Source: Anaerotruncus colihominis
GTDB lineage: Bacteria > Bacillota > Clostridia > Oscillospirales > Ruminococcaceae
NCBI RefSeq assembly: GCF_010206195.1
Contig: NZ_VIQT01000008.1
Location: 1-64,000 of the forward strand
DNA: 64,000 nucleotides
Reading direction: 5' to 3'
The notes below the pieces were generated by a model. The model did no database searches and was not told the origin of the DNA. It saw only the letters and a list, made by a program, of their open reading frames with translations. A program made the position numbers and the translations under genes. Each line of letters begins with the position of its first letter. Within the stretch, counting starts at the first letter, position 1. Positions 51,523 to 59,539 of this stretch are shown one piece after another.

Positions 51523-52477
51523 ATGCGCAAAACGGCTCTATGCCGCCGGGATGCTGCCGGTTGCCGTCATTGGGGACGCGCGCCATGCCGTGCCGCTGTG
51601 CGACGCGCTTCTGGCCGCCGGAATTGATGTGATTGAAGTGACCTTCCGCACAGAGGCGGCGGCGCAGGCTGTCGCAGACATCGCATCCGAACGGCCCGGA
51701 ATGCTGCTCGGCGCAGGGACAATCCTGAATGTGGATCAGGCCGAGGCGGCGGTTAAAGCCGGTGCACGGTTTCTTGTAACGCCAGGGTTTTCACCTGCGG
51801 TTGCCGCCTGGTGTAAAGACCATGAAATCCCGCTTTATCCCGGCGTTTCCACGGCGACCGAGGTGGAACAGGCGTTGTCAATGGGTTTTACGGATCTGAA
51901 GTTCTTTCCGGCGGAGCAAAGCGGCGGCGTTGAGGCGCTTCGCGCTTTGGGAGGTCCGTATCAACAGGTCCGGTTTATACCGACTGGAGGCGTCGGCCTG
52001 CATAACCTGAATGCATACCTCAGTTTGCCGAATGTACTCTGCTGCGGCGGAAGCTTTATGGCGCCGTCCAATCTGGTGGACGCCGGGCGCTTCGATGAAA
52101 TTGAAACGCTTTGCCGCGCGGCGGTGCAGACAATGTTCGACCCTCAGCTATGCCATGTGGGTATGAACTGTGCCGACGCGCAGGAAGCTGAACAGCGCGC
52201 AAAGGCGCTGGACCGCCTGTTCGGCTTCGCGCCCAGGGAGCTGCCGGGGGCCTGGTTCGCCGGATCGGCCGCCGAGCTGGTAAAAAAGCCGTTTCTGGGC
52301 GCACACGGACATCTGGCGATTGCGGTCAACCATATTGAACGCGCGATGGCCTGGTATCAGGCGCATGGCGTCGCATTCCGGGAGGAAGGGCTTGCCGTGG
52401 ACGGCGCGGGCGTCGTGGCAGCCTATTTGCAGGAGGAGGTCGGCGGCTTTGCGATCCATCTGCGCCGCCGCGGTTAG
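51515..52477 (+). CDS. eda: KDPG aldolase with a C-terminal VOC-like extension
   Basis: Encodes 320 aa versus about 210 for normal Eda. The aldolase part (about 1-215) has IDVIEVTFRTEAA (catalytic Glu), GAGTILN, TPGFSP and LKFFPAEQSGG (Schiff-base Lys). It splits KDPG to pyruvate and glyceraldehyde-3-phosphate. The tail (about 255-320; GAHGHLAIAVNHIERAMAWY) looks like half a glyoxalase/VOC module; a linker of unknown structure joins them. ATG 51515 follows GGGGGAACC. The last gene of the operon. Confidence 0.88.
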   Translation: MHECAKRLYAAGMLPVAVIGDARHAVPLCDALLAAGIDVIEVTFRTEAAAQAVADIASERPGMLLGAGTILNVDQAEAAVKAGARFLVTPGFSPAVAAWCKDHEIPLYPGVSTATEVEQALSMGFTDLKFFPAEQSGGVEALRALGGPYQQVRFIPTGGVGLHNLNAYLSLPNVLCCGGSFMAPSNLVDAGRFDEIETLCRAAVQTMFDPQLCHVGMNCADAQEAEQRAKALDRLFGFAPRELPGAWFAGSAAELVKKPFLGAHGHLAIAVNHIERAMAWYQAHGVAFREEGLAVDGAGVVAAYLQEEVGGFAIHLRRRG

Positions 52478-52532
52478 CGGGACGCATTGCAACCGAATCA
52501 TATGTGTACGCCTTGCCGTAAGGCGGCGGATA

Positions 52533-52577
52533 CGGCAAAAGGCCGGAGCCTATTTTTGGGGCCCCCGCCTTTTGCCG
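52533..52577 (+). terminator. Hairpin terminator after the kdgK-eda operon
   Basis: CGGCAAAAGGC and GCCTTTTGCCG (52533-52543, 52567-52577) pair perfectly around a partly paired interior. The T-run is absent, so termination strength is uncertain. Confidence 0.6.
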
Positions 52578-52643
52578 GCGGCGCTTCATAAAGGAGCCCA
52601 TGCGTTAGGGCCTAATTTTCAGGCGTTTGAAAATCGGAAAAAC

Positions 52644-52672
52644 TTGCGCTGCCGCTTCAAAGGCGGTATACT
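52644..52672 (+). promoter_or_regulatory. Sigma-A promoter of the BaiN-like gene
   Basis: TTGCGC (52644-52649) and TATACT (52667-52672) are 17 bp apart and end 25 bp before the TTG start codon. Confidence 0.65.
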
Positions 52673-52697
52673 GGTCTTAGGACAGGCGGTGGATTGA

Positions 52698-53951
52698 TTG
52701 AAGGAACAGACGACCGGCTTTGACGTGGCGATCGCCGGAGGCGGAGCGTCGGGGCTTGCGGCGGCGGTCACAGCCGCCGCTGCGGGCGCGCGCGTGCTCT
52801 TGCTGGAGCGGATGGATCGCGTCGGCAAAAAGATACTTGCGACAGGAAACGGACGCTGCAATCTGACGAATCTTGAAATCAGCGCGCGGCATTATCATAC
52901 CAGCGATCGGGCTGCGCTGACAGAGATGCTTGCACAGATGCCGGCACAGAAAACGATCTCGTTTTTTGAGGAGCTTGGGCTGTTGTGCAGCGCACCGGAG
53001 GATGGGAAAATATATCCGTATTGCTTTCAGGCGTCGATGGCGCTCGATTGCCTGCTTGCCGCCATACGGCGGCGGTGCGTCCGCACCGCGCTGAAATTTG
53101 ATGTCGCGGCCGTTGAGCCGCGCGGCCAGGGCTTTGCGGTGACAGCCGCGGACGGCCGCTGCGTGACCGCGCGATGCGCCATTCTGGCAGGCGGCGGTCT
53201 GGCCGCGCCGAAGCTGGGCGGTACAGGCGGACTGTATCAGGCCGCCCGTGATTTGGGGCATACGGTCACGCAGCTGTATCCATGCCTTGTCCCGCTCAAA
53301 TGTAAAAATGCCTTTGCCGGCGGCCTGAAGGGAATCCGTGTCCGTGCGCGTGGCATATTGACTTGTGCGGGGCGCCGGCTTGGGGAGCAGACAGGCGAAT
53401 GGCTATTCACAGATTACGGCCTTTCAGGCATCCCGGCATTGCAGCTCTCCTGCCTGCTGTGGAAACCGGCCGCGCCGTATAGGCTTGAAATCGACCTTTT
53501 CCCAGATTGGGAGACACAGCGTTTGGCGGCGTTTCTCGATGCGCGCCGCAGCACATGTGAAACACTGGAGGAATGGCTGCTCGGGACTGTCCCGAAGCGG
53601 GTTGGCTATGCCGTTATGAAATCGGTTGGCCTTGCGCCGCTGTCGCGTCCGGTTGCCGGAGTGGACGCCGAGCAGATCGCCGCGCTCGTCCGCGCGCTCA
53701 AGGGCTGGACGTTCGAGGTGACAGGCCCGCTCTCCTGGGAGCAGGCGCAGACGACTGGCGGCGGCGTGCCGCTTTCGGAAATTGACCCTGAAACCTGTAT
53801 GTCGCGCCGCCGCAGGGGCTTGTTTTTAACAGGCGAGCTGCTCGACGCGGCGGGCGACTGCGGCGGATATAATCTGCACTGGGCCTGGAATACGGGCATA
53901 GCGGCCGGACAAGCCGCCGCGCGGATGGCAAAATCGGGCGGCGCCCGCTAA
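52698..53951 (+). CDS. HI0933/BaiN-like NAD(P)/FAD-dependent oxidoreductase
   Basis: Encodes 417 aa from a TTG start. FDVAIAGGGASGLAAAVTAA is the FAD motif, followed by VGKKILATGNGRCNLTN, diagnostic of this family, and YPCLVPLKCKNAF. A C-terminal GELLDAAGDCGGYNLHWAW returns to the FAD site. Family members include the bile-acid flavoprotein BaiN, but most are uncharacterised. It is transcribed alone and ends at a bidirectional terminator. Confidence 0.9.
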   Translation: MKEQTTGFDVAIAGGGASGLAAAVTAAAAGARVLLLERMDRVGKKILATGNGRCNLTNLEISARHYHTSDRAALTEMLAQMPAQKTISFFEELGLLCSAPEDGKIYPYCFQASMALDCLLAAIRRRCVRTALKFDVAAVEPRGQGFAVTAADGRCVTARCAILAGGGLAAPKLGGTGGLYQAARDLGHTVTQLYPCLVPLKCKNAFAGGLKGIRVRARGILTCAGRRLGEQTGEWLFTDYGLSGIPALQLSCLLWKPAAPYRLEIDLFPDWETQRLAAFLDARRSTCETLEEWLLGTVPKRVGYAVMKSVGLAPLSRPVAGVDAEQIAALVRALKGWTFEVTGPLSWEQAQTTGGGVPLSEIDPETCMSRRRRGLFLTGELLDAAGDCGGYNLHWAWNTGIAAGQAAARMAKSGGAR

Positions 53952-53964
53952 ATCGTTTGGAAAT

Positions 53965-54010
53965 AACAGCCGCCCCGTTCCGTGAAAAACGCGGAACGGG
54001 GCGGCTGTTT
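53965..54010. terminator. Bidirectional terminator
   Basis: A perfect 18-bp stem (53965-53982 with 53992-54009) with flanking T/A tracts separates the convergent BaiN-like gene and nagA. Confidence 0.9.
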
Positions 54011-54019
54011 TATGGACGG

Positions 54020-55135
54020 TCAGAGCACCGTGCCGTTTAAGATGACTGATTGGATCTCGAGCTTTTCATCGAGCAGGACAACGTTCGCGGCCTTACCTGG
54101 CGTGATGCTGCCATGACGGTCATAGACGCCGATTGAGCGCGCCGGATTGACGGCCGCGCATTTTACAGCCGTCTCCAGCGGGATGCCCATGGCGCGCACG
54201 GCGGTGCGCATACAGTCCATGAGGTTTGTGGCCGAGCCGGCGATCGTGCCGCTCTCAAGCGTGGCGAGATTACCGACGACCTTGACAGCCTGTCCGCCAA
54301 GCGAATAATCACCGTCGGAAAGGCCTGTGGCCATCATACTGTCGCTGATCAGGATGATCCGGTCGCCGTTTCCAAACAGGCGAAACGCAGCGCGGACAGC
54401 CGACGGATGGATATGCACGCCGTCGGCAATCAGCTCGGCCTCGCAGTCCTGGGCGTCGGACGCCGCGCCGATGACGCCGGGCGCGCGGTGCGAAAGCGGC
54501 GGCATGGCGTTATAAAGGTGCGTGATATGGCGCGCGCCCGCGGCGATAGCCTCGGCGGCCAGGTCATAGCCAGCCGTGGTATGCGCAATGGAGCAGAGCA
54601 CCTCGCCGTCAAGCGCACGGATCATATCGAGCGCGCCCTGTGTTTCGGGCGCGACGGCCAGCAGGCGGATCAGTCCGCCGGACGCCTGCTGCAGGCGGCG
54701 GAACATGGCCGCGTCGGGCGCATGGATATAGGCGGGATTCTGTGCGCCGCACTTTTCAAGCGAGACGAACGGACCTTCCATATTGATGCCGACGAGCGCT
54801 GCGCAGTCCGGCCCGGGCTTCCAGGACGCGGCGGCGCGGCAGACGGTTTCGAGCATGGATTCAGGCAGCGTCATGGTTGCCGGACAGATGGCTGTGACGC
54901 CGTTTTTTGCCTGATACTGTGCGATGGCGGTGATGGCTTCATGCGTGCCGTCGCAGAAATCATGGCCCACACATCCATGAAAATGGACGTCGACCAGGCC
55001 GGGGATGGCGTAGCAGCCGGCCGCGTCGATTGTTTGGCCGCCGGCCTGCTCCGTAAAGACGCCATCCTCAATCAGGATGTCCTTTTGGACGAATACGGCG
55101 TCCTCAGTAAAGACCCGCGCGTTTTTGATAATCAT
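54020..55135 (-). CDS. nagA: N-acetylglucosamine-6-phosphate deacetylase
   Basis: Encodes 371 aa. The amidohydrolase fold has PGLVDVHFHGCVGHDF (metal His pair), INMEGPFVSLEKCGAQNP, IAHTTAGY, THLYNAMPPLSHRAPG and the catalytic LISDSMMATGLSDG. It yields GlcN-6-P and acetate. ATG 55135 follows GGGAGG. It is 61 bp downstream of nagB on the same strand. Confidence 0.95.
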   Translation of the reverse strand: MIIKNARVFTEDAVFVQKDILIEDGVFTEQAGGQTIDAAGCYAIPGLVDVHFHGCVGHDFCDGTHEAITAIAQYQAKNGVTAICPATMTLPESMLETVCRAAASWKPGPDCAALVGINMEGPFVSLEKCGAQNPAYIHAPDAAMFRRLQQASGGLIRLLAVAPETQGALDMIRALDGEVLCSIAHTTAGYDLAAEAIAAGARHITHLYNAMPPLSHRAPGVIGAASDAQDCEAELIADGVHIHPSAVRAAFRLFGNGDRIILISDSMMATGLSDGDYSLGGQAVKVVGNLATLESGTIAGSATNLMDCMRTAVRAMGIPLETAVKCAAVNPARSIGVYDRHGSITPGKAANVVLLDEKLEIQSVILNGTVL

Positions 55136-55196
55136 AGCGGTACCTCCCAAAAAGCGTTCGCCTGTGCGGCGGAAAAGCTGCAAAGCGCGCGCCTAA

Positions 55197-55922
55197 TCAG
55201 ATCAGCGAGAGGGCCGCCTCGTCGCCGACCAAAGTGACATGATTGTGAAGCTGGAGCACAGACGCGGGCACCTGCGGCGTGACCGGCCCGAAAAAGGCCC
55301 TTTTGACGATCTCCGCCTTGTCCTGCCCGCTGACAACCAGCAGAATGCTGTGTGCCTGCATGATCGAACGAATCCCCATGGTATAGGCAAAACGGGGCAC
55401 GTCCTCCTCGCGCTCAAAAAAGCGTTTGTTTGCTTCGATGGTGCTTTCAGTAAGCGCGACACAGTGCGTCTCCTTTTCAAACGCTTCCCCAGGCTCGTTA
55501 AAGCCGATGTGGCCGTTATGGCCCAGGCCAAGCAGCTGGAGATCGATGCCGCCGAGCGAACGGATCACCTCGTCGTACCGGGCGCATTCCTTAGCGGCGT
55601 CAGGCTCCATGCCATTGGGGATGTTGATGCTTTCCGGCGGGATATTGACGGCGTCAAAGAAATTTTTGTGCATGAAATAATAGTAGCTTTGATCGTTATC
55701 ACGGTCAAGCCCTTTATATTCGTCAAGGTTGACGGTGCGCACCTCAGAAAAATCGATGTCCCCTTTATGGTACCACTCGATCAACTGCTTATACGCGCCG
55801 ATCGGGCTTGACCCTGTAGCCAGTCCAAGCACACAATTCGGCTTCATGATAACCTGCGCCGAAATAATATTTGCCGCCTTGCGGCTCATGTCTTGATAAT
55901 CCTTTGCCCGGTAAATTCTCAT
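55197..55922 (-). CDS. nagB: Glucosamine-6-phosphate deaminase
   Basis: Encodes 241 aa. LGLATGSSPIGAYKQLIEW, TVNLDEYKGLDRDNDQSY and LLGLGHNGHIGFNEPGEAFE give the phosphate loop, the catalytic Asp and the His/Glu pair. It converts GlcN-6-P to fructose-6-phosphate and ammonia. ATG 55922 follows GAGAGGTG. It is the canonical NagB, unlike the divergent paralog at 44410-45171. Confidence 0.96.
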   Translation of the reverse strand: MRIYRAKDYQDMSRKAANIISAQVIMKPNCVLGLATGSSPIGAYKQLIEWYHKGDIDFSEVRTVNLDEYKGLDRDNDQSYYYFMHKNFFDAVNIPPESINIPNGMEPDAAKECARYDEVIRSLGGIDLQLLGLGHNGHIGFNEPGEAFEKETHCVALTESTIEANKRFFEREEDVPRFAYTMGIRSIMQAHSILLVVSGQDKAEIVKRAFFGPVTPQVPASVLQLHNHVTLVGDEAALSLI

Positions 55923-56012
55923 ATCGATCACCTCTCGCGGATTCAGGGCTGTTGACAAATATAACGCTGCCTCCTTTTAAGGCGGTCTTGTCAGCAGAAC
56001 CGGTTTGATTTC

Positions 56013-56018
56013 ATTATA
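56013..56018 (-). promoter_or_regulatory. Extended -10 promoter of nagBA
   Basis: TGCTATAAT on the minus strand (TATAAT at 56013-56018) has an extended -10 but only a weak T-rich -35. The leader can form an outer TGACAA/TTGTCA stem around a CCGCCTT/AGGAGG hairpin (about 55947-55995), which may modulate expression. Confidence 0.5.
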
Positions 56019-56046
56019 GCAGTGCGTGCGGCAAAATAAAAGCCCC

Positions 56047-56667
56047 TCAGACAAGCACGGCGCGCGCAAAACATTCTGGCAGATGAAAGTTTGGCGTTTC
56101 GCTGTTGATTGGCGAAAAGCTCGCATAGTGCTCGATTTCGGGCGACTCGGAAATTTTGTAAAAATTGCAGAAGAACTGCCCGCCGGGCGAAAATGGAGCG
56201 CGTCCCAATTGGGACGCGAGCAGCGCCTTTGGCACGGTCAGCTCCACGGACCAGTTTTGCGCGCCAAGCTGCGCGCGCGGCGCGCAGAGCGCGTATTCCT
56301 TTGGCGTAAGCGGGCGGCGGTTTTTACGCCCGCGCCCAAGCTTTGCATACATCGCGCCGTTGGCGTTGAGTTCAAAATTGCAGTAAAAGCCGTCGTTTCG
56401 CACAGGTTCTCCCGGCAGATCCCCAAATGCGAAAAACGCTTCAAGCGCGCTGTCGCGGCAAACGGGGTCCTGCGGGTTGTGATAAACGCGCAACGGATCG
56501 CGCTCCTCGCAGACAAGCTCCACGCAAAGCCCCGTACCCCGCAGATAGCCCATGCGCCCCCAGGCCGCCGGCCGCCGCTGGCAGGTCCACTGGAAATGGT
56601 CGATCAGAAAGACAGGGCAAGCGGACAATTCAGCGCGCGTACTAATGGTATGGACCTGATATTCCAC
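56047..56667 (-). CDS. Carbohydrate-binding family 9-like protein
   Basis: Encodes 206 aa from a GTG at 56667, supported by AAGGAGGGGG six nt upstream. FLIDHFQWTCQRRPAAWGRM, an early aromatic-rich region, and the late ELTVPKALL and YKISESPEIEHYASFSPIN resemble the CBM9-like domain family found as stand-alone cytosolic proteins in gut anaerobes. It lacks a signal peptide. It is co-oriented with the amino-sugar genes and probably binds or senses a sugar ligand. Confidence 0.78.
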   Translation of the reverse strand: MEYQVHTISTRAELSACPVFLIDHFQWTCQRRPAAWGRMGYLRGTGLCVELVCEERDPLRVYHNPQDPVCRDSALEAFFAFGDLPGEPVRNDGFYCNFELNANGAMYAKLGRGRKNRRPLTPKEYALCAPRAQLGAQNWSVELTVPKALLASQLGRAPFSPGGQFFCNFYKISESPEIEHYASFSPINSETPNFHLPECFARAVLV

Positions 56668-56700
56668 GGCGAACCCCCTCCTTTGTATTCGCTGATACAC

Positions 56701-56734
56701 GGCGGGGACGGGCGGATCCCCGCCCGTCCCCGCC
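56701..56734 (-). other. Intercistronic hairpin between nagE and the CBM9-like gene
   Basis: A perfect 15-bp G+C stem (56701-56715 with 56720-56734) with a 4-nt loop. There is no T-run on the minus strand, so it is more likely an mRNA stabiliser or processing site than a terminator. Confidence 0.7.
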
Positions 56735-56761
56735 GGTTTGGCCGCTTCTTTTCAGAACGGC

Positions 56762-58213
56762 TTAAAGCAGCTTTTTAAATTCATCGGCCACGAACTGGAC
56801 CTGTGTGCCAATAATGACCTGAACGCTTGTTTTGCTCGGACGAATAACGCCCGCGGCCCCGGCCGCCTTGATCTTCTTATCGCTGACAAGCTCATAATTT
56901 TTGATCTCAAGGCGCAGGCGGGTGATGCAGTTGTCGACGGAGGTGATGTTGTCCTTGCCGCCAAGGCCCTCAAGAATGCCTGCCGCAACGGCGGCAAAAT
57001 TGGCGTTGGAAATGGTGATCTTCTGTTCCGCTTCGATATCGTCGTCATCCTCACGGCCGGGCGTTTTGAGGTTGAATTTGACGATGATGACCCGGAACAG
57101 CAGGTAATAGAGGACGGCGAACGCAAGGCCGATCGGGATGATGAGCCACGGATTGAGCGCCATCGGGGCCTTGAAGCTGAGGAACCAGTCGACGAAACCG
57201 GCGCTGAAGTTAAAGCCCGCGCGCACCGGCAGCACGGCGCAGACAGCGGCGGAGACGCCGGTCAGCAGCGCGTGTACGATATAGAGTCCCGGAGCCAGGA
57301 ACATAAAGGAGAACTCAAGCGGTTCGGTAACGCCTGTGAAGAACGCGCAGAACGCTGCGGAGACCAAAAGACCGTAGGCGAGCTTTTTCTTCTGCGGCTT
57401 GGATGTGTGGTACATAGCAAGCGCGGCGGCGGGCAGGCCGAACATCATGACCGGGAAGAAGCCGACCATATACTGGCCCGTGACGCCGAGTGTGCCCGGC
57501 AGGTCGGGGTTGGTGCCCCAGAAACGCGCGATATCGGCGATATTGGCCACGTCGAACCAGAACACGGAGTTGAGCGCGTGATGCAGACCCACGGGGATCA
57601 GCAGACGGTTGAAGAACGCGTAAATACCCACGCCGATCGGGCCGGTGCTGAGAATCCATCCGCCAAACGCGACGAGACCCATGTAGACGATCGGCCAGAC
57701 AAAGAACAGGATCAGATCCACGACAATTGTGACAAGCGCTGCCACAATGGCGACGCTGCGCTTGCCGCTGAAGAAGCCGAACGCGTCGGGCAGCTTGGTA
57801 TTCTTAAACCTGTTGTAGCAGGTGGCGCCGATCAAACCGCTGATGATACCGATAAACTGGTTGTTGATCTTGCCGAAAGCCATGTTCGCCTCCGCGCCGG
57901 TCAGGACCGACACAACGGCGGGCGACAGCAAAAGCTGCGTCATCAGCCAGGAAACGATACCAGCGAGCGCCGATGTACCGTCGCGGTCGTCGGCCATGCC
58001 GAGCGCGACGCCGATGGCGAACAGGATCGCCATATTGTCGATGATCGCGCCGCCTGCCTTAACCAGGAAGAACGCGAACACGTTCGGGTCGCCGACGCCC
58101 GACATGACCGACGGGCTGATCCAGTAGCCGATACCCATCAGAATACCGGCGGCCGGCAGACAGGCGACCGGCAGCATCAGGGATTTGCCGAGCTTCTGTA
58201 AATACTTCATCAT
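56762..58213 (-). CDS. nagE: PTS N-acetylglucosamine/glucose transporter, EIICB
   Basis: Encodes 483 aa. The IIC membrane domain (about 1-375) begins LGKSLMLPVACLPAAGILMG and has GLHHALNSVFWF and FFTGVTEPLEFSFMFLAPGL. The IIB domain at the C-terminus has the phospho-Cys at residue 429 in DNCITRLRL. No IIA domain is attached; the free IIA at 61197-61691 can serve it. Neighbouring nagA and nagB suggest N-acetylglucosamine as substrate. AAGGAGGG precedes ATG 58213. Confidence 0.93.
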   Translation of the reverse strand: MMKYLQKLGKSLMLPVACLPAAGILMGIGYWISPSVMSGVGDPNVFAFFLVKAGGAIIDNMAILFAIGVALGMADDRDGTSALAGIVSWLMTQLLLSPAVVSVLTGAEANMAFGKINNQFIGIISGLIGATCYNRFKNTKLPDAFGFFSGKRSVAIVAALVTIVVDLILFFVWPIVYMGLVAFGGWILSTGPIGVGIYAFFNRLLIPVGLHHALNSVFWFDVANIADIARFWGTNPDLPGTLGVTGQYMVGFFPVMMFGLPAAALAMYHTSKPQKKKLAYGLLVSAAFCAFFTGVTEPLEFSFMFLAPGLYIVHALLTGVSAAVCAVLPVRAGFNFSAGFVDWFLSFKAPMALNPWLIIPIGLAFAVLYYLLFRVIIVKFNLKTPGREDDDDIEAEQKITISNANFAAVAAGILEGLGGKDNITSVDNCITRLRLEIKNYELVSDKKIKAAGAAGVIRPSKTSVQVIIGTQVQFVADEFKKLL

Positions 58214-58307
58214 AACAGATACCCTCCTTTTATGACTGTTGTCTATGAGAACCGGCCCCACAGGGCCGGCGTTCCCCGGTTGTCATTCACTGTTGTAGTT
58301 TTATAAA

Positions 58308-59192
58308 TTATTTTTTGCTCCCCCAAAAGTTCGGATCCTCCAGCCGGGGGTCATACGGCTGCTCTGTTTGATCCGCAATGTTGTACAGATACCACTGATA
58401 CTCAGGGATATTCGCCCCGTTGTTAAGATCGCCGGTTTCCAGCAGATATTCTATAAACTCCGGGTTGTCAACCGCAATTTGGATAACCTGATTTGACACC
58501 GGACGGCATACTGCAATTCCGTCGGCCTTATAAATGATTTCATCCTGGCCGGACGGCAGATACAGGCGGTGAATCGCGGATTCTCCGGCGGACAACACTG
58601 TATCAAGCTCCAACCCGGAATAAAACCGGTTGGCCGTGCAGTTTTCCACGAAGAAAGCAACCTCTGAATTCAGGCTGATCGATGCGATTTTACTGTCGGC
58701 ATACAGAACCTTTGAAGCGCGCGCGGACAGGTCGTACTCGATCAGACCGGTATCAAACCCATTGATATAAAGCAAATTCCCGAACCGCCAAAATGTGCGC
58801 ACGCGTTCATGCACTGGGGAAAAACAATCGCCCGATATCTGATCTGTAACTAGGAGCAAATCGTCCTCCAGGCTGCATATAAAGGCAGCGTCAGAGGCAG
58901 CCGTCTCGTTTTGAACAAACGGGCGCTGGACTGCAAAATATTCCTCGCGGCTTAAAGGCGTTTGCGGCATAGGCCCGCTTGATGCTGTGCCGGCGACATC
59001 CTCCCCGGCCTGTACAGCCGGCGGGACTGCATCCTGCGAGGATGGCGGCCCCGATGAAGGGGCGCCGTCCTGCTGCGCATGGCAGGCCGCCAGAAGCATG
59101 AACAGGCCGGAGAACAATAAAAGAAAAAATCGTGCTCTGCGCTTTTTTGAATATCCTTGATCAGGAAAACTGATTTTAGCCATGGGATTCAT
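58308..59192 (-). CDS. Lipoprotein of unknown function
   Basis: Encodes 294 aa. A basic KKRRAR and hydrophobic core lead to the lipobox LLAAC (Cys at about residue 37), then a Ser/Pro/Ala-rich linker to about 80. The remainder contains beta-propeller-like strands (GNLLYINGFDTGLIEYDLSA, ISLNSEVAFFVENC) without an assignable family. It lies between ptsH and nagE, so it may act in amino-sugar sensing or capture. The start could be 59192 or 59183. Confidence 0.75.
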   Translation of the reverse strand: MNPMAKISFPDQGYSKKRRARFFLLLFSGLFMLLAACHAQQDGAPSSGPPSSQDAVPPAVQAGEDVAGTASSGPMPQTPLSREEYFAVQRPFVQNETAASDAAFICSLEDDLLLVTDQISGDCFSPVHERVRTFWRFGNLLYINGFDTGLIEYDLSARASKVLYADSKIASISLNSEVAFFVENCTANRFYSGLELDTVLSAGESAIHRLYLPSGQDEIIYKADGIAVCRPVSNQVIQIAVDNPEFIEYLLETGDLNNGANIPEYQWYLYNIADQTEQPYDPRLEDPNFWGSKK

Positions 59193-59248
59193 CGCACCTT
59201 AAATCCGTTTGACAATCTGTTATAGGCTTCAAACAGCCCTTGATGGGA

Positions 59249-59506
59249 TCAGAGATTTTCCTTCAAAAACGCCTCGAGCGCGGCGGCGGCCGCGTCCTCG
59301 TCCGGGCCGTCGAAGGTCATGGTCAGCACATCGCCCTTTTTAATCGCAAGCCCCATCACGCCCATGATGCGCTTGGCGTCGACCGATTTTGCGGGCGAAG
59401 CGGCTTTGATGTCGCATTTGAAGGCGGACGCCTGCTTGACAAGCTGTCCTGCCGGCCGGGCGTGGATGCCCAGTTCGTCTGTAATCGTATACTTGATTTC
59501 ACGCAT
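59249..59506 (-). CDS. ptsH: HPr-family phosphocarrier protein
   Basis: Encodes 85 aa. The active-site His15 is in GIHARPAGQLV. It carries phosphate from EI to EIIA. The regulatory position 46 is Arg (AKRIMGVMGL) rather than the Ser phosphorylated by HPr kinase in typical Bacillota. This copy should therefore transfer phosphate but not take part in HPr(Ser-P)/CcpA repression. It is 33 bp after ptsI. Confidence 0.93.
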   Translation of the reverse strand: MREIKYTITDELGIHARPAGQLVKQASAFKCDIKAASPAKSVDAKRIMGVMGLAIKKGDVLTMTFDGPDEDAAAAALEAFLKENL

Positions 59507-59539
59507 GGGAAATCCCTCCTTTTAAAACGTCCGAAGTTT

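Noticed and set aside
56738-58201. A 487-codon + strand frame opposite nagE
   Set aside because: A charged, low-complexity mirror of a strongly supported PTS membrane protein.
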